Source of the DNA: Rusavskia elegans
Lineage: Eukaryota > Ascomycota > Lecanoromycetes > Teloschistales > Teloschistaceae
DNA length: 64,000 bases
Direction of reading: 5' to 3'
Assembly: GCA_011316305.1 (NCBI GenBank)
Contig: SAUG01000122.1
Coordinates: 1 to 64,000, forward strand
Numbering within the stretch: the first letter of the stretch is position 1; each line of letters begins with the position of its first letter. Positions 48,518-59,650 of the stretch are shown piece after piece. A program made the translations under genes and the position numbers. The notes beneath the pieces are model-generated. The model was given only the letters and a program-made list of their open reading frames with translations. It searched no databases and was not told where the DNA came from.

Positions 48518-51500
48518 ATTTACTATTAGATAATCGAAAATATAGAAAAATAGTAGCTTTAATAAATAGAGGCTAATATTTTTTATTAAAACTATAATAA
48601 ACTAATATAGAATAGGCTTTATATATTAGTATTTATCTAAAGTATTTAGAAATACTATTCTATTATAGATTATTAGATACGGTAGATTCCTATTAGATAA
48701 TTTTATTAGTAAAGCTTTTAGATATAATATAGCTTCTAAATTCGTTATCGTAATAATAATATTTAATAATAAAAATACCTTTTTTATTATAGATATAAAA
48801 GTAATTCTAGTATTTAAAAGTTTCGAGGCTATCTTTTATTTTAGTTATATAAATACTATACTTCTAGATATTATTATCTAGAAAGATAAAGATATATTAG
48901 CTTCTATTATATACTACTAAAACTTTATCCTTTCGAATAAATCCTATATAGTTAATATAAACGAGGTCTATAGAACTACTACTAGGGCGGATATAGTTTC
49001 TATAAAGCTATTTATATTATTTATCTAAAATATAAACTTTATAGAAATCGAATTTGGATTTAGAAATTTTAAATAGATAAATTATTATAGATATATTTAC
49101 TAGTTTATATAAAATTCTAGTTATTTAGATATTTAAGCCGGGTATACTAGATATTTTCTATCTTTATCGATATTTTAGTAGAGGCCTTTAAAGCTATATT
49201 AGATATTTATAAAAACAAAAATAAAAATAAAAAAAAATAAAAAATAAAAAATGATTTTATAGGGCCGCGCTATATAGTATTAATATTTAATAGAAATAGA
49301 CTTTTATATATATTGATAGTTAATATTAAATCCGGAATACTAAAATTAAAACTAAAACTATAGTCTTTAATAGTTACTTTAGTACCTATTTTCTGAATTT
49401 ATAATAATAATAGAAAGTTAGTACCGAACCTAGAAGTATAAAAGATATTCGATAAAGCGGTATTTAATAGAAATAAAGTAGTTAAATATATTAATACTTT
49501 TAGCGATCGGCCGGAAGCTAATAATATTACTAATACTAGTTATACTTTCGCTCTAGATAGATTATATACTAGATTTAATAAGGAAATACTACTAAAAGAT
49601 TATATAACAGTTATAAATATGGTCGAATATCTAACTATTAATAAAATTACGTTTTTTAATAAAGCTAATAAAACTATAGAAGCGAGAATTATAAAGCTAA
49701 AATTAATAGAAGCCGGTACGACTATAATAAAATTTAGTAATTTTTTAGATTTAATAGATTTATCTTTAAATCTATTATTTCTAGATTTATTATTTTTACT
49801 ATCTTTACTATTTTTTTCTTTACTGCTTTTATTTTTATTTTTATTACCTTTTTAGCGTTTTTAAATACTATCTTTCTATTTTTTATTTATCTAGATAATT
49901 ATTAACTTAGAATATAGACTATAGTATATCTCGTTTATATAGCTATTTCGATTAATATAGGAATAGTAATCGACTTTAATAACTTATTTATTCGGGTTAT
50001 TTATAGATAGGAAAGCTTTAGTTCTAGTAGTAGTAGATTTAGTACTACTATACTAATAGTCGTACTAATAGTTTTATCTAAAATAACTATTTTCTATTTT
50101 TACTAATTTTTATAACCGACGATAATATTACTTTAGATAAATACCTTAAAATCTAGAAATAGCTAAAAGAGGTACTAAGGTCCCTAAAGAATTTTAAAAT
50201 AAAGAAACTTTCTAAAATAGTAATATCTATAGTTAAAAACTCGTTAGTAAATTTATAAAATTTAGTTATATAAACCTTTATACTCTCGAAAGAACTATTA
50301 TAATAGAAGGTATCTAGCTAGGCGTTAAATTCTATAAACTTACTAGTACTATAGATTTTATATTATATCTAGAATTTATTTAGTATTTTTTTAGTATTTA
50401 ATATAATATCTTTAATAAGGTTTTCAATATTAGTACTATAGATCGTTTTTACTATTATATAGGTATATTCTATCTATTCTTTTTTATAATTAGAAAAAGC
50501 CGAGGGTAAAAGACTTTTAGTAATAGTTTAGAGGTTATTAAAAATAAAATAGGCTATAATAGCTTCTTTCTAATTTTTATAATCTAAATAGGTTTCGAGC
50601 TTCGGGACTATATTAATAAAGTAGCTAGAATCCTCTAGTTTAGTATTATCTATTATTAATATTATAGGAATAGATATATTACTAAATTTAATACTAGACT
50701 AAAGAATATTATAAAAAGTAGCATTATAGAAAAAGGAATCCGAAAATAAGCCTAGAAATAAATACCTAGAAGGCGTAATAATTTTAAAGCCGAATAAATT
50801 ATTCGGGTTTAGAAATATTAGAAAGAAATTAAAATCTATAAAAATATTCGGGTCCTTTTTAAATATAATAGAAAGTAGCTTTAATAGATAGTAATTAAAG
50901 TCTAGGTATAGATAGTTTTAGATAATAAAGTTAATTTACTATTAATTATATAGGGTCCTATTGTTTTTAATAGAAAATTAGAAGTTATAGACGGTTTAGC
51001 TTATCCGGAGGTTATTAAATAGTCTTTAAAAAAATATTATTTAAGATTTTTAAAGTTATAAAGATTAATATAAGGCTTTAATAATAATAATAATATAGAA
51101 GAAGATATAAGATTTAGAATAGATTAGGTAAAGCTTCGAAAATTAAAACAATATAATAATAGTCTTTAGTAATAAAGAAAAAGTTTCGAGTTCTTATACT
51201 ATTTAGGACTAGATAATATAGCTAGTAAAGCCGAAAGCTAGGTTCGATAGCTCTAGTTCTAGAAATAAAATAGTTAGTTTAAAAATAGTAGGGGCTTATT
51301 TAAACTATTAGGAGGTTAGAAAAAATACGATAGCTAGAAATATAGTCTATTAGCCCTCTATTTTATAGAGGTCTTGGTCTATACTAAATTAGCTAGGCAG
51401 TCGCTTTCTATATTTATTTATAATAGCTAGTATAAGCTTGGCTATTTAGATTACTATAGAATATACGCCGAAAACTAGCGTTAGCTAGATAGTAGGATAT

Positions 51501-51928
51501 AAAACTAATAATTATAAAAATCTAATTTTAAAGGCCTAACTACTATATCTAATATAATATTCCTATAATAATATATCTATATATAGTAAACTAGCGACTT
51601 AATAATTCTATCTAAAAGTAATAAGGTTACCTTAGTAGTTTAAACGGCTAGAAAGGGTCGTAAAGTAAAATAAAAAAGGTCTATTTAGTTATTTATAATT
51701 TCGGTAGTTACCGGGGTACTTATAGGTAGTAGTATAATTATAGACTTTATAGTTTACTATATTAGATATTTTATACGGTTTAATAATATATATCGAATCT
51801 ATTAAAAGATAGATAGGAAAAAAGATTTAATAAAAATATAAAGGAATTAAATATAAAGATATAATACTCGCGAATAATAATAATAACTATTATAAACTAA
51901 CTCGGCTAGAACTTCCGGGTTTATAATC
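48518..51928 (-). pseudogene. C3 5' half: integrase, protease, gag and leader, decayed
   Basis: Continues C3 after C4 and matches 44945-48341. The integrase core is around 48600-49150. The gag knuckle lies near 49910-49970 (minus-strand reading with Tyr for Cys). The Lys/Asp-rich segment at 49730-49855 is almost pure A+T. The primer site is at 51905-51928. C3 is more degraded than C4, in line with being the older resident. Confidence 0.82.
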
Positions 51929-52104
51929 TATTAAAATTATATATATAGAATATTAAGCTTAATTTACTAAAATAGGCTTTCGCCTAGACTAAATATATAA
52001 AAAGAAAGTAGGAGGGCCTTAGCGCCGAGAGCTACTAGGCCTAATTAGTACTAGCGCCCTTAGTACCTTGGTATAGCTGTTGTACGTAACACGTACTTCC
52101 AATA
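51929..52104 (-). repeat. C3 5' LTR
   Basis: 176 bp. The outer edge on the plus strand is ACTTCCAATA and the inner edge TATTAAAATT. It contains AGGCTTTCGCCT and GGTATAGCTGTTGTACG. Confidence 0.88.
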
Positions 52105-52806
52105 TATTCTATATATTCTTCTTTATATTCGGAAGTAATTTAGAAGTTATAGAAAATATAGTAGACTATAATATCTTCCTTCTAGTTTTTATAATCCGAA
52201 CGGGTTTTAAATTTTAGAATTATATTAATAAAATAGCCTGAATTTACTGACTTAACGTTATCTATAATTATTATTATAGGGGTAGATAAAATACCGAGTT
52301 TAATACTAGACTATAAAATACCGCGAGGAATAGTATTAATAAGAAATAAATTAAAAAGAAAGCCTAGAGGCGAGTAACTAGAAGGCGTAATAACTTTAAA
52401 GCTAAAGAGATTATTTAGGCTTAGAAAAATAGGCAGAAGACTAAAAAATATAAATTATTCCGGATCGTATTTAAATATAATAGAAAGTAGTTTTAATAGA
52501 TATTAATTAGAGTCGGAGCGTAGATAGTTCTAAATAGTAAGGTTTTTTTTACTATTAATTAAATAGGAGCCTATAGTCTTTAATAGAAAATTTGAAGTTA
52601 TAGGCGGTTTATTATATAGTCTTTAAAGAAAATATTATTTAAAATTTTTAAAGTTATGAGGAATAATATAAGGTTTCAATAATAATAATAGTATAAAAAT
52701 GGATATAAGATTTAGAATAGATTGAATAAAGTTTCGAAAATTAAAACGATATAATAATTATTAGTAATAAATAGAAAGTTTTAAGTTTTCACATTATTTA
52801 GGATTA

Positions 52807-53587
52807 CCTTAAAAGGCGCTGCTAGTTTCTAGATGGCCTGTTGATTTACTACTAATTAAAAGTTATATAGTAGATAAAATAGATATCATGTTAACGGTTA
52901 AGTTGATTAAAACTGCTAGTAGATATTTAATTTTAAAAAACAAAACGTTTATATAAACTGTTTTTAGAGAAAGTCTGTTAATAGTCTATTATCTAGAACT
53001 TAAAATTATATTATAATAGTCAGTTTTCCTTTATAACTCGTTAATTTACTGCTAACTAATTATTATAGAGGATTCTAGATTAATTATATATTAATATAAT
53101 ATTAACTTAATATCAAAAATAATAATTTAAATAATCTAAAGCTCTACTATATATTTGATTTATTAGAATTAAAATCTATAACTTTCTTTAGTCTAGTTAG
53201 TAAAGTACTATAGATATTCTATCCTTCTATAATTTAGTCTCGATTAGGATAATTCGGTAGGTTCGGGGTTCGAATCTCTCGGTTTTCGATTTTTTAAACT
53301 AATTTGGCTATTTAACCTGTCTAGATAAAATAAATCGACCTATCGAATTAAAATCTCGAAAGGCCGGTCTATAGGCCAATAGATCGATTTTTATATTTTA
53401 CGGTAATTTAAAATATAATACGAACAGCCTCTTTTCGTAAAACAGTATATTATTTTAAACAGATATAATTAATTACGGTATATTCGTGTTACCTATACTC
53501 GACATTTTTGATTACGTAATATTTTTGATTATATAATCTGAACAGTATGTTAACACGCTGTTCAGATACTGGAGGCGTCATCTAAAG
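52807..53587. mobile_element. MITE-T copy 1, 781 bp, TA-flanked
   Basis: It is flanked by TA (52805-52806 and 53588-53589). The left end CCTTAAAAGGCGCTGCTAG and the reverse complement of the right end (CTTTAGATGACGCCTCCAG) are inverted repeats of about 35 bp, with the homology continuing to CTGTTAA on both sides. Most mismatches are transitions. It inserted in gag of C5. There is no coding capacity. The interior holds a SINE-B-like core. CA and TG are frequent, so it has been less exposed to RIP than its host. Confidence 0.85.
53182..53400 (+). repeat. SINE-B-like core inside MITE-T copy 1
   Basis: TAGTCTAGTTAGTAA (53189-53203) is a box A and GGGTTCGAATCTC (53266-53278) a box B. The next ~120 bp (AAATAAATCGACCTATCGAA, then GATCGATTTTTATATTTTACGG) match the tail of the stand-alone SINE-B at 30434-30680. 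Confidence 0.65.
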
Positions 53588-54079
53588 TAGACGCTCTAGT
53601 TCTAGAGGCGAGTAGTAGTTAGTTTAAAAATAGTGAATACTCGTTTAAACCGTTAGAAAGTTAAAAATATACGATAGCTTGAAATATAGTCTACTTACTT
53701 TCTATTATATAGGAGTTTTAGCTTATATTAAATTAGCTAGATAGATCCCGGATTTATTATAATGACTAGAGCTATCTAGATTACTATAGCGCCTATATAA
53801 AGCTAGAAAGTTTGCTAGAATACTCTATATAATATCGATTTATATACTAGCCCTCTATATTAGCGTAGTAGTATACCTATATAATATACGGTATTACTAA
53901 TATATCTATATATAGTATAATAACGACTTATATTCTATCCGAAAGTAAGGAGGTTAGTAGTGTAAACAGCTGGAAAGAGTTATAAAATAAGATAAAAAGA
54001 GTTTATTTAGCTATTTATAATTTCGGGGGTATTTATAGATGGTAATATAACTATAGACTTTATTATTCGCTTTATTAGA

Positions 54080-55050
54080 CGAGTCCGTCGCTATTTAGAA
54101 TCGATATAATCTATTCGCTCGTACCTCGCTTCGTAGATTAATATCGGGCCTAAATAGCTTCCGGACTCGCTTTAAAATTCGATTTTCGAAGCCATTTATA
54201 GGATTAAAATGATAGATTCTATTTATAAAAAAGCTAATATAGTTCTAGAACCGTTTAATTAATTAGACCGAATTAATTAATAAGATTTCCACGTTATTTT
54301 CCTTTTAAACTCTATATTTTATTTAAATTTTAGTCTATAGTAACGTCAGAAATATATTACGTGTATACAGTAGGAAGTTATAGATACTGGATTTAGATAA
54401 AGCTTGGCGCCGGCCTCGTAGGGCTGTCAGCAATATTACCAATAAGCTTTGTTTATATATAGAATTCCTCAACGCCTATTGGTCAGAATTTGATCATTTT
54501 TATATCGTTTAAAAGCTCTGAATAAACTCTTTAATTTATATAATTTCTGATCTGTAACGCTACCTGCGCAATACGTATATACAGTAGGAAGTTGCAGGTA
54601 CTGGATTTAGATAAAGCTTAGCGCTGGCCCAGTAGGGCTGGTAGGGCTGTCCAGACCTATACGGTCGTAATATATATAATAGCTTTTTACAGGCCTGAAT
54701 CTTTAACGCCTATTAGTCAAATTTATATATAAAATAGATTTTTCTTTAGCGCCAAACAAATGCTTTAAACTAAACCAAAAAGTAGCTAACTATAGTAGTT
54801 AGCGTAAAAGTTATTCTATATAGAAGATTTTTCTACTAAAAAATCGAGTTTTAATATTCGATTACGTTACTACAGTTTTTAGATAACTATCCGTATCGAC
54901 TCTAACCTCTATAATAGCCCCCTATACTAGGTCGAATCGGGCGGGGCTAGTCCGGATCGAGAGCGATAAGCTTTTTTTAAATACGGATTTTTTTTCTAAG
55001 AAATCGGAAGTACCAAGACTTTTCTCGTTCGAATTCCAATATTATATTTA
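54080..55050 (+). mobile_element. Element K copy 1, inserted in copia leader of C5
   Basis: Copia leader sequence stops at 54079 (CTTTATTAGA) and resumes at about 55051 (TACTTTATAG), so about 970 bp is inserted. It contains one ~100-bp unit (54090-54200), two copies of a ~217-bp unit (centres 54384 and 54601, with CTGGATTTAGATAAAGCTT and GGCGCCGGCC) and a unique end with AATCGGGCGGGGCTAGTCCG and CTCGTTCGAATTCC. No protein, LTR or clear TIR is visible. It is less affected by RIP than its host. The element class is unknown. Confidence 0.6.
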
Positions 55051-55223
55051 ATACTTTATAGATTTAATAATATATATCGAATCTATCGGAAAGGAAAAAT
55101 AGAAGTAGATAGAAAAGAAGATTTTTTAAATATTCAAAATAATAATAAATATAATGATATAACACTCGCGAATAATAATAACTACTATAAATTACTTCGG
55201 CTAGAGCTTTCGAATTTATAATC

Positions 55224-55399
55224 TGTTAAAATTAAATATATGAAACATTAAGCTTAATTTACTAAAATAGGCTTTCGCCTAAACTAAATATATAAAAAGA
55301 AAGTAGCAGAGCTTTAACGCCTAGAACTACTAGACCCGATCGGCACTAGCGCCCTTGGCGCCTTGGTACAGCTGTTGTACGTAACACGTACTTCCAACA
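55224..55399 (-). repeat. C5 5' LTR with intact TG...CA ends
   Basis: 176 bp, plus-strand start TGTTAAAATT and end CTTCCAACA. It keeps ACTAGCGCCCTTGGCGCC and TTGGTACAGCTGTTGTACG. This is the best-preserved LTR edge in the window. Confidence 0.9.
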
Positions 55400-56731
55400 A
55401 AATATAAACGAGACTATTTTTTCGATAAAGTTAATAGTTTTATTAATAAAAACAAATTTAAAAATAAGATTTTTTTTAGAAGATATTCTAAAATATCTAT
55501 CGGCGGTATAGATTTTATATACCGGGCCCGCCTTCTTTTTAATTTCGATAAAAATTCGGATATAAGGTAGAGATCAGCGATAAATTTAAAGCGAAAGATA
55601 ATAAAGTAGATAATGATAAAAGTACCGATATTGATAACATTAATATTTAATTGTATATATAACTTTTTCCATTCGTATTATATAGAATATAAAAGCTAGA
55701 GCTAAAGCTAGAAATTTAGAATCTAGATCTATTTTTTTTTATATTTTTTTTATATTCCGGCCTAGTATATTTTAGCTATTCTTTTAGACTTTAGCCTACT
55801 ATTTTATTATATCTAAATTTCTCTGAATACTTATATTATTTATATTTACTTAATATCGTAGTAATAGTCTTCAGGTACTATACTATACGTAGTCTATAGC
55901 CTATAATCTATAATCGATATCCGTTTTAATACGGTAATATAATAGTAACGTAGTAGTAGAATAACTCGTAACCGCTATATAACGGTTACGTAACCGTTTT
56001 ATGATTTTTTAATAATAAAGATAAAACTTATAAGTTGACCTATACGATTATCTATTATAATTAAAGGAAATAATATATTTTAAAATACAATCGGTTATAA
56101 AAACTTTAGTATTTAACCATCTAATATAATTCTAAATCAGGTCGGATAAGATTTCTATTAGTTTCTATTTTATAATCCGACTCGATTTTTTGTTCTAATA
56201 TTAGAAACCGATTTGAACCGCTAAAACTCGTATTAGAATTTCGAAGTATCGAAATAGCCAGTCTAGATATGATATATACCTAAACTTTAAAAGATGTTTT
56301 ATTATTTTAAATAGTTATTTAAGATTTTAATCTTCCAATCTCCAACTATAGTATTTTTCATTATTATTTAAATATTATTGGCGTTTATATAGACGATATC
56401 CTTTTCTATAGAGCTAGTCATTGGAGTTTTAATAATATTAAAGTATATTTTAAAACCCGCTTTTAAAAACTTTATTAGATTTGAATTCTATTAGTTCTAA
56501 TTAGGATATTATAATTATATCTTTAAAAGATATCAAATTATTCTAGTTTTACTATCTATAGAACTCGGTCTTTATATGGAAATTCTTTCTATTAATTAGA
56601 ACTATTTTATGATAAACGGGTATAAATATTATATTATTTTATATTTAGAATTTACTTTAATATTATTTTTACCATTTCTATTATTAGCTAATATTTATCA
56701 AATTCTATAAACTACTACTAAAACGCCGTTA
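55400..56731. other. Unassigned AT-rich DNA
   Basis: Flanking sequence of the C5 LTR. A few GC-rich remnants (CCGGGCCCGCC near 55525) suggest former coding DNA, but no family is visible and no open frame persists. Confidence 0.5.
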
Positions 56732-56800
56732 CCTTAGAGGCCGCCACCGATACGATGACGTCATATCAGCAAGTAATCCAGATAGTATCATCCAAGATTT
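56732..56800 (+). repeat. Orphan terminal repeat resembling MITE-T/E1 ends
   Basis: After TA (56730-56731) comes CCTTAGAGGCCGCC, close to the MITE-T end CYTTARAAGRCGCTGC. It is followed by GATGACGTCATATC, which contains the palindrome TGACGTCA. The tract keeps CA dinucleotides. No partner end was found, so it may be a broken or diverged family member. Confidence 0.35.
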
Positions 56801-57265
56801 TTCGTTTTAACGTAATAAAATAAAACTATTATCGTATCTATATTCTATAACAAATTAATATAGATTTACTGTCCAAATAATAGTACTAATATCACGTTTA
56901 AATATATTAAATTATCTATTTAGAAACCTTTAGCTAAGTTTATATTAGAATCGTTATTATATATAATATTTATAATTTATATATAAGTTCTTTTATATTA
57001 TATTAAATCCAAAAATAGGTCTGTATAAAATTAGTTATATATTAGTACAAAGTCGTTATTATATACTATTAGAATAAATTTTCAAGGAAATTTATATATC
57101 GCTGTTAATATCTCTATTAATAAAGATATAGCGATAGTAGATGGAGTTTATATTATAGTGGAGCTTCGGGGTAATAGTAAATAGCTATATAAATAGAATA
57201 CAATTATATAATACCTCGTTAGCTATAAGTAAAACAGATAAGTAATAGGTTAAAATACTATTAAG
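56801..57265. other. Unassigned DNA with lighter RIP
   Basis: CA and TG are more frequent than in neighbouring DNA (for example around 56860-56890 and 57130-57180). No gene or RNA is recognised. Confidence 0.45.
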
Positions 57266-57391
57266 AAACGAGCCCGTTGCTATCTCGATTCCGAAATAGC
57301 CTTCGTAAGCTTCGTTTACTCAGCCTAATTCGGTTACTCGATTGCTCGAGGTTCGTTAAGGCTCCGCCCTAAACCCCGATAAATTATTTAC

Positions 57392-57415
57392 CTTTTAAAT
57401 TACGTAAGGTAATAT
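57392..57415. repeat. Short inverted repeat TTACCTT/AAGGTAA
   Basis: A perfect 7-bp stem around an 11-base loop. It could be a structural element of K2 or chance in AT-rich DNA. Confidence 0.4.
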
Positions 57416-58002
57416 TGAAATATTTTATAATTATTAATTATTTAAAGATTAATATTATCTTTTTCGGTTTTTATTTTTTCTTCCGTTTTTTCTTTTATAT
57501 CTTTTTCCTTTTCTATATTTTTATCTTTACTTTAATTAAAGTTAATATTTTTAACTAAATTTTAATTATTTCCGAATCTAGTATTATTTTATTTTATAGT
57601 ATATCTTTTTTTCTATCTAATTTTTATTATTAATTTCGACGTTATTATTAGAATTTTTATTTACTTTTTTATATAGAAATTCGATAGCTATATTAGTTCT
57701 ATACTATTTTAGCTAAACTTTTTAATAAATTTCGACTATTTTTATAGAAATTTTAATATTCTAACGGTTTTAAAATCTTGAAAATCGCTATAATATATTA
57801 TTTATTATTAAATTAAAATTGAAATAAAAAAGCTAGATTTAATTTAATTTATATTATCTATATCTCTAGTTACAATAGTAGATTTAAAAGAATTATAAAA
57901 ATATTAGAAATGAATAATAATAAATTAAATGGTTCTATAAATAGTAAATATATTATTTTAATTTATTAAATTATTCTATTTTCTTTATATTATTATATAT
58001 CT

Positions 58003-58510
58003 CTATTTAGACTCGATATTGTTTATTCGTTCATATCTCGCTTCGTAGATTAATATCGAATCTAAATAGCTTCCGGACTCGTTTTAGAAATCAATTTTCG
58101 GAGATATTTTTATTATTAAAAAATGGTATCTATCTATAGTAATATCTTATTATTATCTTGATATATATATTAATAAAAAAAACTTATTCTATTAGTAAAA
58201 TTCGTTTCGTAATCTAATATCGAATTGAAATAACTTTCGAATTCGTTTTAAAAATCGATTTTCGAAGTTATTTTTAATATTAAAAAGATTATTTCTTTTT
58301 ATAATAATATAATATTAGATTTCAAACCTCTATACTATTTAAATCGAATATATTATAATATTTAAATTAGTTTCGTAATCTAATATCGAACAAAAATAGA
58401 ATATATTATAATATATAAATTAGATCCGTAATCTAATATCGAATTTAAATAGCTTTCGAATTCGTTTTAAAAATTAATTATCGAAGCTATTTTTAATATT
58501 AAAATAATAT
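58003..58510 (+). repeat. Array of about four ~100-bp units in K2
   Basis: Each unit carries CGTAATCTAATATCGAA or its less mutated form CGTAGATTAATATCGAA, then ATAGCTTTCGAATTCGTTTT and a CGATTTTCGAAG-type block. Units start near 58003, 58190, 58350 (partial) and 58400. The first keeps the most C and G, and the others have drifted to T and A, as RIP on tandem copies would produce. Confidence 0.65.
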
Positions 58511-58734
58511 TTTTATTTATAGTAGAATACCATTAGAATAGAATTTTATATATTAATTAGGACGAATAAATTCTATTAATAAAACTAATTATTGAATTTT
58601 TAAATAGATTTTTTTTATAAATATCGAATTTTTTAATAGCTATTAAAAAAAATTGAACTAATTATTATAATATCCAAAAGGTCTATTTTAATACTTTAAT
58701 TAGTACGAAATTCAGCCTATAACGTTAGATATAT

Positions 58735-59335
58735 ATTATATATATATAGTAGAAAGTTAGAGGTACTGGATTTTGATAAGGTTTGGCGCCGGCCCAGTAG
58801 GACTGGTAGGGCTATCAGGAATATTACTAATAACTCTAATTTAAATATCTAATTATTTAACGCCTATTAGTTAAAATCTAATTATTTTTATATCGTTCGA
58901 AAATTCTAAATAAACTTTTTAATTTATATAAATTTTAGCCTATAACGTCAGCTGCGTATTACGTATATACAGTTAGAAGTTATAGGTACTGGATTTAGAT
59001 AAGATTTGGCGCCGGCCTTATAGGGCTGCCAGGAATACTACTAATAACCCTTGCTTGTATACCTTACGTAATTCCTTAATACCTATTAACCAGATTTTAA
59101 TTACTTTTATATCGTTCGAAAGTTCTAAATAAGTTCTTTAATATTTATTATTTTTAGCCTATAACGTTAGCTGCGTAATGCGTATATATAGTAGAAAGTT
59201 ACAGGCGCTGGATTTAGATAAGGCTTGGCGCCGGCCCAGTAGGGCTGGTAGGGCTATTATAAATATTACTAACAATCTTTATTTATATATAGAATTCCTT
59301 AACGCCTATTGGTCAGATTCGTATATGAAATGAAT
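58735..59335 (+). repeat. Three ~222-bp tandem units in K2
   Basis: CTGGATTT recurs at 58766, 58989 and 59211, giving 223- and 222-bp spacing. Each unit has GTAGAAAGTTA, GGTTTGGCGCCGGCC or a close form, a CAGTAGGGCTGGTAGGGCT-like segment, and AACGCCTATTGGTCAGA. K copy 1 has two such units (54384 and 54601). Confidence 0.8.
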
Positions 59336-59650
59336 TATTCTATAGCGTTGAATAAGTATTTTAAATAGAATTAAAAAGTAGCTAATTATAATTATTAGCG
59401 TAAAAGTTATTTTATATAGAAGAATCTACTACTAAAAATCGAGTTTTAATATTCGGTTACGTTATTACAGTTTTTAGATAGCTACTCGTATCGCTTCTAA
59501 CCTCTATAATAGCCCCTTACGCTAGATCGAATCGGGCGGGACTAGTCCGGATCGAAAGCGATAAGCTTTTTTTAAATACGGATTTTTTTTCTAAGAAATC
59601 GGAGGTGCCAAGACTTTTTTCGTTCGAATTCCAGTATTATATTTAATATC

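Larger units (their letters stand above)
36949..52104 (-). mobile_element. Ty1/copia copy C3 (outer), full length, interrupted by C4
   Basis: LTRs lie at 36949-37125 and 51929-52104. The interior is 37126-40918 plus 48518-51928, about 7.2 kb, equal to the C4 interior. Coding is on the minus strand. No matching 5-bp duplication is seen outside (GTATA left, TATTC right), so the ends may have recombined or been altered. The right flank at 52105 is gag of another copy, C5, so C3 appears to have landed in a copia element as well. Confidence 0.85.
52105..55399 (-). mobile_element. Ty1/copia fragment C5: gag, leader and 5' LTR, with two insertions
   Basis: Three copia pieces, 52105-52806, 53588-54079 and 55051-55399, follow the gag-to-LTR order of C4 (from about 46925 to 48517). 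They are separated by MITE-T (52807-53587) and element K (54080-55050). The left edge at 52105 is the C3 LTR, so C3 cut this copy. The rest of C5 is not found to the left of C3, so the arrangement involves loss as well as nesting. Confidence 0.8.
57266..59650 (+). mobile_element. Element K copy 2, longer, with tandem repeats
   Basis: The right half (58003-59650) matches K copy 1, including the unique end AATCGGGCGGGACTAGTCCG and CGTTCGAATTCCAGTATTAT. It differs by having four ~100-bp units and three ~220-bp units instead of one and two. The left end is uncertain. CGAGCCCGTTGCTATCT at 57264-57280 resembles the K1 start CGAGTCCGTCGCTATTT, which would make this copy about 2.4 kb. No coding region is recognised. 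Confidence 0.5.

Noticed and set aside
49619..49855. A 78-codon ATG-to-stop frame on the plus strand, rich in Leu and Phe, the only such frame of this length
   Set aside because: It lies antisense to the Lys/Asp-rich gag segment of C3. Its Leu/Phe-rich tail is the complement of A-rich Lys codons. No start context, homologue or promoter is visible.
36944..52109. A 5-bp target duplication for C3
   Set aside because: The outer flanks are GTATA and TATTC. They do not match even if transitions are allowed.
58003..59335. CRISPR-like array
   Set aside because: Units are ~100 and ~222 bp direct tandem repeats without short regular spacers, in a eukaryotic context.
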